Positions 49,301 to 57,856 of a stretch of 64,000 bases of DNA are shown here, piece by piece. The translations under genes were made by a program, and so were the position numbers. Under the pieces are notes generated by a model. That model had not been told where the DNA came from and did not search any database. It saw only the letters and a list, made by a program, of their open reading frames with translations. How positions within the stretch are numbered: position 1 is the stretch's first letter; every line of letters begins with the position of its first letter. Origin of the DNA: Cytophagales bacterium (GTDB lineage: Bacteria > Bacteroidota > Bacteroidia > Cytophagales > Amoebophilaceae); NCBI GenBank assembly GCA_020629455.1, contig JAHDDH010000003.1, positions 1 to 64,000 on the forward strand, given 5' to 3'.

Positions 49301-50200
49301 ATCTTCACGTTTCAATAATAATGTAGATACACCTTCTTGTAAAATTTTCTCTATATGCTCTTCGTTCAACACTTCATCTCTATCAATGATTATTTCATTT
49401 CTAGTAATAGATATCACTTCTCCTGTGGCTTCGTCTACAAAATCTTCTACCCAAGACTTGAGTACACGTGCGGCAAGTCTTCTTCCTATAAATGTTTGGA
49501 TTTTTTTTTTTGTTACTTTGATGGTTTCAGCAAGTGAAAAAATGGCTAAAATTTTTTTATCTGAATCATAGCCAATAGCCCTCAGCAAGGTAGTAATTGG
49601 AATCTTTTTTTTTCTTTCGATATATGCATACATCATATTGTATGCATCTGTAGCAAATTCTATCCAAGAACCCTGTGTTGGTATAATACGTGCTGAATAT
49701 AAAAATGTACCATTGGCATGTTGATTTTGTGTGAAAAACACACCTGGAGATCTATGTAATTGTGATACAACAGCCCTTTCAATACCATTGACTACAAATG
49801 AGCATTGATCTGTAATGTAAGGGATATTACCAAAAAAGACATTTTTTTCTATTTTTTTGAATTCCCCATTATCAGCATCATTGTAAAGAAGTTGTAATTT
49901 TACCTTTAAAGTAATAGCATAAGTGACACCATAGTTAATGCACTCTTTGGGTGTATGCTTAGGAGGGGATAAAGAATAGTCTATAAAATCTAACGTGAGA
50001 TTGTTTTTAGAATCTGTAATAGGAAATTTTTCTTTCAATAATTTATAAAGGCCTTCCTTTTTTCTGCCTTCAACTTCTGTACCTAATTTGAAAAAATTGT
50101 AAAATGATTTACGTTGTATATCTAAAAGATGAGGATAGGGAATTAATGGAGACTTTTCGGTAAAACTAATGCGTTTTTGATCTTCGTAAAATGTATTCAT
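46322..50200 (-). CDS. rpoB: DNA-directed RNA polymerase subunit beta
   Basis: 1292 residues. The rifampicin region reads [21 protein letters not shown]; compared with E. coli there is Val for Asn518 and Ala for Ser522, with His526 and Ser531 positions kept. Other landmarks: [49 protein letters not shown]. A terminator-like hairpin lies between rplL and this gene, the usual attenuator place. Confidence 0.97.
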   Translation of the reverse strand: [1292 protein letters not shown]

Positions 50201-50267
50201 TGAATGAATCTTTGCAGTAAAAAAGAATAGATGTAGATGCTAGTATTTTTGTGAATTATCAAAAAGT

Positions 50268-50300
50268 AAAAAAGCAGTGACGTAGCATATGGATCACTGC
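50268..50300 (-). terminator. terminator or attenuator between rplL and rpoB
   Basis: On the minus strand GCAGTGA (50294-50300 as complement) pairs with TCACTGC (50274-50280) across a 13-base loop, followed by six T (50268-50273). The 7-bp GC-containing stem and T-run fit a rho-independent terminator. At this place it probably works as a partial terminator that sets rpoBC lower than rplJL, as known in other bacteria. Confidence 0.7.
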
Positions 50301-50318
50301 CTTATACTGTTTTTATAA

Positions 50319-50693
50319 TTATTTCAACTCTACCTCAGCCCCACTTTCTTCTAACTTGCTTTTCAAAGCTTCTGCATCTTCTTTAGAAATACCCTCTTTC
50401 AATGGTTTTGGTGCACTATCTACCAAGTCTTTGGCATCTTTTAAGCCTAAACCAGTAACCTCTTTCACCACCTTCACAACAGCTAGTTTTTTTGCCCCAG
50501 CGGACTTTAAAACAACATCAAAACTTGTCTTTTCTTCTTTAACTTCACCCCCCCCCTCTATACCACCTTGTACTACCATAGGAGCTGCTGCAGGCTCTAT
50601 ACCATATTCTTGTTTTAGTATTTCAGCCAATTCATTAACTTCTTTCACACTAAGATTCACTAACTTCTCTGCATATTCTTTAAGATTTGTCAT
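50319..50693 (-). CDS. rplL: 50S ribosomal protein L7/L12 (bL12)
   Basis: 124 residues: N-terminal dimer domain, a flexible hinge rich in Ala, Gly and Glu ([21 protein letters not shown]), and the factor-binding C-terminal domain ([45 protein letters not shown] in pieces). The hinge has more Gly than usual. It follows rplJ by 36 bases. Confidence 0.97.
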   Translation of the reverse strand: MTNLKEYAEKLVNLSVKEVNELAEILKQEYGIEPAAAPMVVQGGIEGGGEVKEEKTSFDVVLKSAGAKKLAVVKVVKEVTGLGLKDAKDLVDSAPKPLKEGISKEDAEALKSKLEESGAEVELK

Positions 50694-50729
50694 AATTAAA
50701 AGTTTAAAAAGATAATAATAATTAAAATG

Positions 50730-51263
50730 TTATTTTTTTGATAAAGTTTCCAAAATACCGGTCAAAGCATTTTGACCACTTTGTAGTGCGCCAATTAAAT
50801 GCTTCACTGGTGTCTGTAGGAGTGTAATAATATCACCCATAAGTTCTTCTTTGCTTTTGAGCCTACTGAGTACCTGCAGACTTTCTTCACCAAAAAATAA
50901 TGCATGATCTACAGATGCCCCTTTGAGTAGTGGCTGCTGTGTATTACTTTCTTTACGGAATTGCTGAATGATCTTGGCTGGTGTAGCATCGATGCATGAC
51001 ATGAGCATTAATCCAGAAAAATTCTTCAATACCTGCTGAGAAAAATCAGCATATTTTTCATCCAACTGAAGATTCACAAGAGCACGCCTAATCAACGTGT
51101 TTTTAACCACTTTGTATACAATATTTTTTTCAAAACAAAGTTTACGAAACAGGTTTGTTTGTGTAACTGTCAGACCACTAGCATCTATAATATAGAAAGA
51201 TTGAGCATTTTTAAGCTCTCCTGTGAGCTGCTGAACAATCGTATGTTTTTGCTGACGCTTCAT
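50730..51263 (-). CDS. rplJ: 50S ribosomal protein L10 (uL10)
   Basis: 177 residues. Stalk base protein: IIDASGLTVTQTNLFRKLC, the KVVKNTLIRRAL motif, and a C-terminal helix (LIGALQSGQNALTGILETLSKK) that binds L12 dimers. One base separates it from rplA. Confidence 0.95.
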   Translation of the reverse strand: MKRQQKHTIVQQLTGELKNAQSFYIIDASGLTVTQTNLFRKLCFEKNIVYKVVKNTLIRRALVNLQLDEKYADFSQQVLKNFSGLMLMSCIDATPAKIIQQFRKESNTQQPLLKGASVDHALFFGEESLQVLSRLKSKEELMGDIITLLQTPVKHLIGALQSGQNALTGILETLSKK

Positions 51264-51264
51264 A

Positions 51265-51963
51265 TTAAATTTCTATAAGGTTTTTTTTATCAATACCAAT
51301 ACTCGTACTCATTGTACTAGAAAGATAAACCGTTTGCACATAACTTCCTTTGACAGTAGCTGGCTTAAGCTTAATCAATTGCTGAATAAACGCCAAAATA
51401 TTTTCTTTTAGCTTAAATGCATCAAAATTCACCCTACCAACCATGGTATGCACAATACCGGCCTTGTCTATTTTGAAATCGATTTTTCCTTGTTGCTCAT
51501 TTTGAATAGCAGTCACAAGATCCTCTGTAACAGTCCCCGTTTTAGGATTGGGCATAAGACCCCTAGGCCCCAATATTTTTCCCAACTTACCCACTTGAAG
51601 CATAAGCATAGGCTGCGTAATCAAAACATCAAAATCAGTCCAACCATTTTCTATTTTTTTGATATAATCTTCCAACCCTACATATGCTACACCCAATGCT
51701 TTCACCTCTTCCTCTTTATCAGACGTACATAAAACCAATATTTTTTTCATTTTCCCCGTGCCATGTGGTAAATTCACACTTCCTCGCACCATTTGATCTG
51801 ATTTTTTAGCATTAACACCTAGTTTAATAGCAATATCCACAGAGGCATTAAATTTTTCAGAAGAAATTTCTTGTAAAATCGATATCGACGTTTCTAAGTC
51901 ATATAGTTTTGTAGTATCGTATTTTTCTAATGCAAACTTATTTTTTTTTGTTTTTTTTTTCAT
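51265..51963 (-). CDS. rplA: 50S ribosomal protein L1 (uL1)
   Basis: 232 residues from the ATG at 51963 ([16 protein letters not shown]); the frame goes on to 51987, overlapping rplK, but that part is not L1-like. The signature [20 protein letters not shown] is intact. L1 forms the mobile E-site stalk and in many bacteria represses rplKA. Confidence 0.95.
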   Translation of the reverse strand: MKKKTKKNKFALEKYDTTKLYDLETSISILQEISSEKFNASVDIAIKLGVNAKKSDQMVRGSVNLPHGTGKMKKILVLCTSDKEEEVKALGVAYVGLEDYIKKIENGWTDFDVLITQPMLMLQVGKLGKILGPRGLMPNPKTGTVTEDLVTAIQNEQQGKIDFKIDKAGIVHTMVGRVNFDAFKLKENILAFIQQLIKLKPATVKGSYVQTVYLSSTMSTSIGIDKKNLIEI

Positions 51964-51983
51964 AATAAACCAAAAATTAACAA

Positions 51984-52409
51984 TCAAGACTCTACCAATA
52001 TCCCCATACTTCTAGCAGTACCTTCTACCATTTTTATAGCACCTTCAAGATGAAAAGTATTGAGGTCTTGCATTTTTTTTCGAGCAATGTTCTGAACATT
52101 TTCTTTGGTGATGGTCGCTACTTTTTTTCTATTAGGCTCTGGAGACCCTTTAGAAATATCAACAGCTTTTAAAATAAGAGCAGATGCCGGTGGGGTCTTT
52201 ACAATAAAATCAAAAGATTTGTCTTGATATATAGTAATGAGCACAGGTAAAATTTCTCCAGGCTGATTTTTGGTCACCTCATTAAACCGCTTACAAAACT
52301 CCATAATATTCAAACCCTTACTACCCAATGCTGGACCTACCGGAGGAGAAGGATTAGCTGCAGCGCCTTTCACCTGAAGCTTTAAGTATCCTATAATTTT
52401 TTTTGACAT
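51984..52409 (-). CDS. rplK: 50S ribosomal protein L11 (uL11)
   Basis: 141 residues. N-terminal domain [37 protein letters not shown] (in pieces) contains the proline-rich thiostrepton-binding segment; C-terminal part has the RNA-binding ARKKMQDLN helix and the ending [11 protein letters not shown]. It lies 21 bases after nusG. Confidence 0.97.
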   Translation of the reverse strand: MSKKIIGYLKLQVKGAAANPSPPVGPALGSKGLNIMEFCKRFNEVTKNQPGEILPVLITIYQDKSFDFIVKTPPASALILKAVDISKGSPEPNRKKVATITKENVQNIARKKMQDLNTFHLEGAIKMVEGTARSMGILVES

Positions 52410-52430
52410 GTTTTTAAAAAAGATATGAAA

Positions 52431-53006
52431 TTAATATATTTTTTCCACTTGACTATAATTTAGTTCTGTCGGCGTCTCTCTTCCAAAAATTTTAATAGTT
52501 ACCACTATTTTACTTCTATCTTCCAAAATCCTGTCAATTGTACCCATAAATTCACGAAAAGGGCCATCAATTACCTTAATAGGCTCACCCACAAGAAAAG
52601 GAACTTCTAACCGTATCCCCTCTTGAGCAGCTTCATCAAAATGCCCTTGATTAGAACCTAAAATCGCATTGATTTCTTTTTCTGAAACAGCCTTAGGCAT
52701 CAAAGTCTTACTATATCGCCCCTCAGGGGTTAGAAACCCTATCACACCATTTACCCTTCCCAAAAAATATAAAACAGCAGGATGTGTTAAGTCTGCTGAT
52801 AACAAAATATAACCTGGCAAAAAATTTCTTTCTTTGATTTTTTTTTTTCCCTTTTCCACAACATAAACTTTTTCTACTGGGACAACAATATCAACAACAG
52901 CACTTTCTAGAGATTTACTAGCAATTTCATTTTCTATATAGCGCTTTATCTTTTTTTCTTGATTACTAACAACCTTGAGAATATACCAAGCGTACTTCCT
53001 ATCCAT
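52431..53006 (-). CDS. nusG: transcription termination/antitermination protein NusG
   Basis: 191 residues. NGN domain: WYILKVVSNQEKKIKRYIENE and RNFLPGYILLSADL; C-terminal KOW domain: VGEPIKVIDGPFREFMGTID and the end FGRETPTELNYSQVEKIY. It couples RNA polymerase to the ribosome or Rho. Two bases separate it from secE. Confidence 0.97.
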   Translation of the reverse strand: MDRKYAWYILKVVSNQEKKIKRYIENEIASKSLESAVVDIVVPVEKVYVVEKGKKKIKERNFLPGYILLSADLTHPAVLYFLGRVNGVIGFLTPEGRYSKTLMPKAVSEKEINAILGSNQGHFDEAAQEGIRLEVPFLVGEPIKVIDGPFREFMGTIDRILEDRSKIVVTIKIFGRETPTELNYSQVEKIY

Positions 53007-53008
53007 TA

Positions 53009-53191
53009 CTAAAAACTATTATAAAGCCTAGTGACCAAATTTTTCCATGAATAGTCTAGTACACCCACGAATACTGAAAAAAACAAAGCAAAAAACACTA
53101 GAATAATCGCACTTTTTTGTAGCATTTTATAGCTAGGCCAAGAAACTTTTTGTGTTAGCTCCTGAATAGATTCGAGTAAAAATTTTTTCAA
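53009..53191 (-). CDS. secE: preprotein translocase subunit SecE
   Basis: 60 residues with one transmembrane helix (SAIILVFFALFFSVFVGVLDYS) after the conserved amphipathic part ESIQELTQKVSWPSYK. The start is a TTG at 53191. The open frame continues to 53290 but would be read across the tRNA-Trp gene, so that extension is rejected. SecE stabilises SecY (7216-8502). Confidence 0.9.
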   Translation of the reverse strand: MKKFLLESIQELTQKVSWPSYKMLQKSAIILVFFALFFSVFVGVLDYSWKNLVTRLYNSF

Positions 53192-53207
53192 TGTTAAATA
53201 TTTTAGG

Positions 53208-53283
53208 TGGCACGGGTGGAGAGACTCGAACTCCCAACCAATGGTTTTGGAGACCACTACTCTACCAATTGAGCTACACCCGT
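53208..53283 (-). tRNA. tRNA-Trp (anticodon CCA)
   Basis: Acceptor stem ACGGGTG / CACCCGT, D-arm TAGCTCAATTGGTAGAG, anticodon loop CTCCAAA with a CCA anticodon, T-arm GGGAGTTCGAGTCTCTCC, and an encoded CCA end (53208-53210). Cloverleaf is complete. It lies between tuf and secE, a common Bacteroidetes arrangement. Confidence 0.96.
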
Positions 53284-53332
53284 TCTTCATTTACCGTTTG
53301 TAAAAAAGTATATATTTTTAAATCGCTTAAAA

Positions 53333-54520
53333 TCAATCTAATATTTCTACTACCTGACCAGCACCTATTGTTCTACCACCTTCTCGCATTGCAAAGCGCA
53401 ACCCTTTTTCCATAGCAACACTATTAATTAAATCTACCTCAATAGTAATATTATCACCAGGCATGACCATTTTTACACCTTCAGGTAATTTTACTTCACC
53501 AGTAACATCTGTGGTTCGAAGATAAAACTGAGGCCTATATTTTGTAAAAAAAGGAGTATGCCGACCACCCTCTTCTTTAGATAAGACATAAATTTCTGCC
53601 TTAAACTTGCTGTGTGGAGTAACGGACTTAGGTTTACAAATGACCATACCTCTTTGTATATCCTTTTTTTCTATACCCCGTAAAAGAATACCTGCATTAT
53701 CACCCGCCTCCCCTCGATCTAATATTTTCTTAAACATCTCAATACCCGTCACTGTAGATACTAAGCTTTCAGCCCCCATACCAATAATTTCCACAGGATC
53801 CCCTGTTTTTACTACACCTCGTTCTATTTTCCCAGTAGCAACAGTCCCTCTACCCGTGATAGAAAATACATCCTCTATAGGCATCAAAAAATCCTTATCG
53901 ATCAATCGAACTGGCAATGGAATATCTTTATCTACTGCATCCATAAGCTCTTCCACTTTAGAAACCCATTGCTCTTCCCCATTCAAAGCGCCCAAAGCTG
54001 AACCATGAATGATTGAAATATTATCTCCATCAAATTCATATTTACCAAGCAAATCCCTTACCTCCATTTCTACTAACTCAATCAGCTCGGGATCATCCAC
54101 CATATCCACTTTGTTCAGAAACACCACCAATGCAGGCACCCCCACTTGCCTCGCCAATAAAATATGCTCTCTTGTTTGCGGCATAGGACCATCAGTAGCA
54201 GCTACGACCAAGATAGCACCATCCATTTGCGCAGCACCTGTTACCATATTTTTTACATAATCTGCATGCCCCGGACAGTCTACATGCGCATAATGCCTTT
54301 TTTCAGTTTGGTATTCAATATGAGAAGTATTGATAGTAATACCCCTCTCTTTTTCCTCTGGAGCATTGTCAATTGAAGAGAAATCTCTTGCTTGAGCAAA
54401 TCCCTTTTTAGATAATACAGATGAAATTGCTGCTGTGAGTGTAGTTTTTCCGTGGTCTACGTGACCAATAGTACCGATATTCACATGTGGTTTGGAACGG
54501 TCAAAAGTTTCTTTAGCCAT
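53333..54520 (-). CDS. tuf: elongation factor Tu
   Basis: 395 residues. G1 [10 protein letters not shown], switch region with [14 protein letters not shown]3 [27 protein letters not shown] (in pieces), G4 NKVDMVDD, G5 GSALGALNG. Domain 2 and 3 are complete to the end [14 protein letters not shown]. It delivers aminoacyl-tRNA. fusA and the str operon partners are not in the window; tuf is instead joined to the secE-rpoC block by tRNA genes. Confidence 0.98.
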   Translation of the reverse strand: MAKETFDRSKPHVNIGTIGHVDHGKTTLTAAISSVLSKKGFAQARDFSSIDNAPEEKERGITINTSHIEYQTEKRHYAHVDCPGHADYVKNMVTGAAQMDGAILVVAATDGPMPQTREHILLARQVGVPALVVFLNKVDMVDDPELIELVEMEVRDLLGKYEFDGDNISIIHGSALGALNGEEQWVSKVEELMDAVDKDIPLPVRLIDKDFLMPIEDVFSITGRGTVATGKIERGVVKTGDPVEIIGMGAESLVSTVTGIEMFKKILDRGEAGDNAGILLRGIEKKDIQRGMVICKPKSVTPHSKFKAEIYVLSKEEGGRHTPFFTKYRPQFYLRTTDVTGEVKLPEGVKMVMPGDNITIEVDLINSVAMEKGLRFAMREGGRTIGAGQVVEILD

Positions 54521-54575
54521 TATAAATTTTTAGATTGGATTTGAAGAATTGTAAAAATATGTAATCTTGATAGAG

Positions 54576-54647
54576 AGCCAATGATGGGAATTGAACCCAT
54601 GACTTCTTCCTTACCAAGGAAGTACTCTACCACTGAGCTACATTGGC
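54576..54647 (-). tRNA. tRNA-Thr (anticodon GGT)
   Basis: 72 bases. Acceptor GCCAATG / CATTGGC, anticodon stem CTTCC / GGAAG around loop TTGGTAA, anticodon GGT, T-loop GGTTCAATTCC. No encoded CCA. It lies 56 bases before tuf in the tRNA cluster. Confidence 0.95.
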
Positions 54648-54660
54648 ATTTTTTATGAAG

Positions 54661-54733
54661 AGCGGGAGACGAGTCTCGAACTCGCAACCCACAGCTTGGA
54701 AGGCTGTTACTCTACCAATTGAGCTACTCCCGC
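54661..54733 (-). tRNA. tRNA-Gly (anticodon TCC)
   Basis: 73 bases. Acceptor GCGGGAG / CTCCCGC, anticodon stem ACAGC / GCTGT around loop CTTCCAA, anticodon TCC, T-loop GAGTTCGAGACTC. The D-arm TAGCTCAATTGGTAGAG equals that of tRNA-Trp. CCA is not encoded. Confidence 0.95.
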
Positions 54734-54773
54734 TTGCTATCATGATAACCAATGCTGTTTAAAAGATTTAAGG

Positions 54774-54859
54774 TGGTGGGGAGAGTAGGATTCGAACCTA
54801 CGAAGCCCGAAGGCAGCGGATTTACAGTCCGCCCCATTTGGCCGCTCTGGCATCTCCCC
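54774..54859 (-). tRNA. tRNA-Tyr (anticodon GTA)
   Basis: Class II tRNA with a long variable arm. Acceptor GGGGAGA / TCTCCCC, anticodon stem GCGGA / TCCGC around loop CTGTAAA, anticodon GTA, variable arm TGCCTTCGGGCTTCG, T-loop GGTTCGAATCC, encoded CCA at 54774-54776. It is the first gene of the tRNA-tuf-tRNA-secE-nusG unit. Confidence 0.96.
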
Positions 54860-54875
54860 AAAAATCAATTAGTAT

Positions 54876-54906
54876 CAAAAATATACTTTTTTCAAAAAAA
54901 ATACAA
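54876..54906 (-). promoter_or_regulatory. promoter before the tRNA-Tyr/tuf unit
   Basis: On the minus strand a TTG (54904-54906) and a TATTTTTG box (54876-54883) are 20 bases apart, the spacing expected for the -33 and -7 elements of Bacteroidetes promoters. Transcription would start about ten bases before tRNA-Tyr. It is the best-supported promoter in the window, though AT-richness makes chance matches easy. Confidence 0.5.
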
Positions 54907-54977
54907 GAATAATATAGCCATTTATTACATATATCGCAATAAAATAAAAATAAAAAAGACAAGGATAATAGCCAAAA

Positions 54978-55529
54978 CTATTGTCGGCATTTTTCTAAAA
55001 AAATTTTGTGTATACAGTAAGCACTTGCAGATAGTTCAGGATGAAAAGTAGTAGCTAAAATATTTGACTTTTGTATACATACAGGATATTGATGATGATA
55101 AGCCCATACTTGAATACCAGGATCAATAATGGATTGAATGATAGGTGCACGAATAAAAAACCCATCCAAAAAAAACACCTGCCCTGCATAGGATAGCTTC
55201 AACGGAAAAACACCACTGGCCAATTGCCTGCCATAACCATTACGCTGTACATGTATGGCCAGCACAGATAGTTTCTGCAATAAAATTACCCCTGCACAAG
55301 TAGCCAACACAGGTATTTGGGATATTCTTTCTTGCAAAGCATCCCACAGCTGAAATTTATGCATCAAAAAAATCATCGCAGTGCTTTCACCTCCAGGAAA
55401 AATTAAACCATCCACCTGGGCAAGCGCCTTCGGGTCTTTCACTAAAACACTATGAACACCCAATATATTTAAAACCTTTTGATGGGCTTGAAAGGCCCCT
55501 TGTAATGCTACAATACCAATCGTTAACAT
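54978..55529 (-). CDS. pdxT: pyridoxal 5'-phosphate synthase glutaminase subunit PdxT
   Basis: 183 residues from the ATG at 55529 (MLTIGIVALQGAF); an ATG at 55550 overlaps pdxS and adds nothing conserved. It frees ammonia from glutamine for PdxS. Class I glutaminase triad: Cys78 in ATCAGVILL, His163 and Glu165 in TTFHPELS; GGES at 46-49. It follows pdxS with 17 bases between. Confidence 0.95.
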   Translation of the reverse strand: MLTIGIVALQGAFQAHQKVLNILGVHSVLVKDPKALAQVDGLIFPGGESTAMIFLMHKFQLWDALQERISQIPVLATCAGVILLQKLSVLAIHVQRNGYGRQLASGVFPLKLSYAGQVFFLDGFFIRAPIIQSIIDPGIQVWAYHHQYPVCIQKSNILATTFHPELSASAYCIHKIFLEKCRQ

Positions 55530-55546
55530 AAACAACTGTATAAAAA

Positions 55547-56386
55547 TCAACCAATAACACCAGGCATAGCCCCCCCTAAACCTGTTGCCAATTTTGATAA
55601 AATAACAGGATCATGATAATAACTCACAGCTCCTACTATAGCCTCTGCACATTTTTCAGGATTTTCTGATTTAAAAATACCAGAACCAACAAACACTGCT
55701 TGTGCACCCAGCTGCATCATCAAAGCGGCATCTGCTGGCGTAGCAATACCCCCAGCAGAAAAATTAGCTACTGGCAAATGGCCTTTTTGATGTATATATT
55801 GTACTAAATCTATAGAAACATCCCATTTTTGAGCAACAGACAATAATGCTTCTGGTTTTAGCTTTTGTATAGACTGTATTTCTTTTTGAATGACACGCAT
55901 CTGATGCACAGCTTGTATGATATTACCTGTACCCGCTTCTCCTTTGGTGCGAATCAAACGAGCACCTTCTGAAATTCTACGTAATGCTTCCCTCAAATTG
56001 GTACAACCACAAACAAAAGGTACTTTAAAGACGTGTTTATCAATATGATAATCATCTGCAGGAGTAAGCACTTCACTTTCATCAATAAAATCAACTCCTA
56101 AGGCTTCTAATATCTGCGCTTCTACAAAGTGGCCAATACGCACTTTAGCCATCACAGGAATAGTCACAGCAGTCATAATTTCTTGGATCATCTGAGGATC
56201 GGACATACGGGCTATGCCACCCATTTTTCTGATATCTGCGGGCACCCTTTCGAGTGCCATCACTGCAACAGCACCTGATTTTTCAGCAATTTTTGCTTGT
56301 GCTACATTGACTACATCCATGATTACCCCCCCCTTGAACATTTCTACAAAACCAAGATTGACTTTTTTTTGAATGGTATGATGCAT
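55547..56386 (-). CDS. pdxS: pyridoxal 5'-phosphate synthase subunit PdxS
   Basis: 279 residues, a TIM barrel that builds PLP from ribose 5-phosphate, glyceraldehyde 3-phosphate and ammonia. Key lysines: VMAKVRIGH and [11 protein letters not shown]. Other conserved parts: [39 protein letters not shown]. About 15 residues shorter than usual, at the C-terminus. With pdxT it makes a complete vitamin B6 route. Confidence 0.97.
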   Translation of the reverse strand: MHHTIQKKVNLGFVEMFKGGVIMDVVNVAQAKIAEKSGAVAVMALERVPADIRKMGGIARMSDPQMIQEIMTAVTIPVMAKVRIGHFVEAQILEALGVDFIDESEVLTPADDYHIDKHVFKVPFVCGCTNLREALRRISEGARLIRTKGEAGTGNIIQAVHQMRVIQKEIQSIQKLKPEALLSVAQKWDVSIDLVQYIHQKGHLPVANFSAGGIATPADAALMMQLGAQAVFVGSGIFKSENPEKCAEAIVGAVSYYHDPVILSKLATGLGGAMPGVIG

Positions 56387-56417
56387 AAAATTTTAATTTG
56401 AACAGATATAGATCAAT

Positions 56418-57761
56418 TCAAGAAATAAGCATTGAGGTTGACTCTATAGCTTGTATATGATATATATATTGTGTGTTATCGGTGATACGATACCTGTGAT
56501 CAATCCGATGATTGAGCACTGCAATTATATGGTTTTCTCTATTGAGGAGCACCAAAGTGTTTTTTTTTTCATATAAACCCACCTTTTGATCAATCAAAAA
56601 ATCACTGATTTTTTTTTTTTGATACATCCCTAGCGGGTAAAAATAATCTCCTGGTTTCCAGGAACGCAAGCTTAATGGAAATACCAAAAGAGAAAAATCT
56701 AACCATAACCCAGCTGATGGCCTCCAGCCTGCTATACGATGCTGCTGCTGAAAAGACCATGTTTGATCAGCATACTGTATTTTGGTTTGTTGTTCTGTAA
56801 TCGATAATGGGCTGGTACTTTGAAAAAAAATGGAAGGAATAATCACCCAAAATCCCCGATCAATCCATAAAGTATGCGCAACACTTGTCCAGTGCCTACC
56901 CGTTTGAGGGACTCTTTTGCCAATGTTTTTTAACTGCTTGTAGGAAAACCCAAAAACTTTTACAATTTCATATGCTATCGTAAGCGCACCTGGCATCTCT
57001 TGAAAACTCTGCCAGTGTATATAGTATCGGCCACCCTTTTTTTTGACATATTTTTTTTTCACTTCCCCTACTTTTTGCTGAAATATTTTTTCAACATCTT
57101 GTAATCTTGCCAATGTATGTTGAAAAGTACTTTCTAGACTAGGATTGATCTTTTTCAGTGAAGGAATCACTTGATGCCTGATAAAATTTCGCTGGTAATG
57201 TGTTTTTTTATTAGAGCTGTCTTCCCGCCATTGTAGTTGATTTTTTTGAGCGTAGTGATCAATTGTTTTTCGAGATACTGAAGATAAAGGCCGTATAATA
57301 TGATGTGACACATGATCTACAATACCATGCAGCCCTGCTATACCCGTACCTTTGGCTAGGTTAAAAAGAACTGTTTCTAAACTATCATTCAAATGGTGTG
57401 CTGTAGCTATTTTAGTGTAACAGTGGCTCTTTAGAAGGCTAGAAAACCATTGATAACGCAATTTTCTCGCAGCCATTTGTATAGACAAAGCATGTGTACT
57501 GGCATAAGCCTGGACATTATAGTTTTTATTGTAAAAATTCACCGCATAGACTTTGGCTAATTGCTCTACAAAATGAACATCTTCCTCAGAAGAGGAACCC
57601 CGCAGCATATAATTGACATGTGCTATACTAAAACATTGCTGATATTTTGCAAATAAATGACATAGCACCACAGAATCTATACCACCACTCACTGCCAGCA
57701 GTATTTTTTTTTTTTTGTAAGGAGTAATTTTTTGGAGAAAAATAGAGGAAAGTGTATCCAT
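56418..57761 (-). CDS. tilS: tRNA(Ile)-lysidine synthase
   Basis: 447 residues from the ATG at 57761 (MDTLSSIFLQ). It converts C34 of tRNA-Ile(CAT) to lysidine. The PP-loop is SGGIDS at 25-30, followed by AHVNYMLRGSSSEED and TAHHLNDSLETVLFNLAKGTG. The C-terminal substrate domain ends around IIAVLNHRIDHRYRI. The frame is open to 57809, but that region holds a terminator hairpin, which supports the internal start. KKKK codons near residue 16 contain a 13-A run. Confidence 0.94.
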   Translation of the reverse strand: MDTLSSIFLQKITPYKKKKILLAVSGGIDSVVLCHLFAKYQQCFSIAHVNYMLRGSSSEEDVHFVEQLAKVYAVNFYNKNYNVQAYASTHALSIQMAARKLRYQWFSSLLKSHCYTKIATAHHLNDSLETVLFNLAKGTGIAGLHGIVDHVSHHIIRPLSSVSRKTIDHYAQKNQLQWREDSSNKKTHYQRNFIRHQVIPSLKKINPSLESTFQHTLARLQDVEKIFQQKVGEVKKKYVKKKGGRYYIHWQSFQEMPGALTIAYEIVKVFGFSYKQLKNIGKRVPQTGRHWTSVAHTLWIDRGFWVIIPSIFFQSTSPLSITEQQTKIQYADQTWSFQQQHRIAGWRPSAGLWLDFSLLVFPLSLRSWKPGDYFYPLGMYQKKKISDFLIDQKVGLYEKKNTLVLLNRENHIIAVLNHRIDHRYRITDNTQYIYHIQAIESTSMLIS

Positions 57762-57796
57762 TACACAAAGAAGATCATACACAAAGGTATGTAAAC

Positions 57797-57833
57797 AAAA
57801 AAAGCCCATACGAAAAACATTTTCCGTATGGGC
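57797..57833 (-). terminator. rho-independent terminator after the small lipoprotein
   Basis: GCCCATACG (57804-57812) and CGTATGGGC (57825-57833) form a perfect 9-bp stem with a 12-base loop; on the minus strand it is followed by seven T (57797-57803). It ends the transcript of the lipoprotein at 57857-58315 and separates it from tilS. Confidence 0.88.
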
Positions 57834-57856
57834 CTGACAAAGGTTAACTTAAATGC

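Noticed and set aside
53192-53290. Upstream extension of secE to a 93-residue protein
   Set aside because: It would be translated across the tRNA-Trp gene (53208-53283) and the added residues have no SecE character.
53607-54376. Several plus-strand frames opposite tuf
   Set aside because: They come from codon bias of tuf on the other strand; none resembles a protein.
57762-57809. Longer start for tilS
   Set aside because: The added part lies in a perfect terminator hairpin and is not conserved in TilS.
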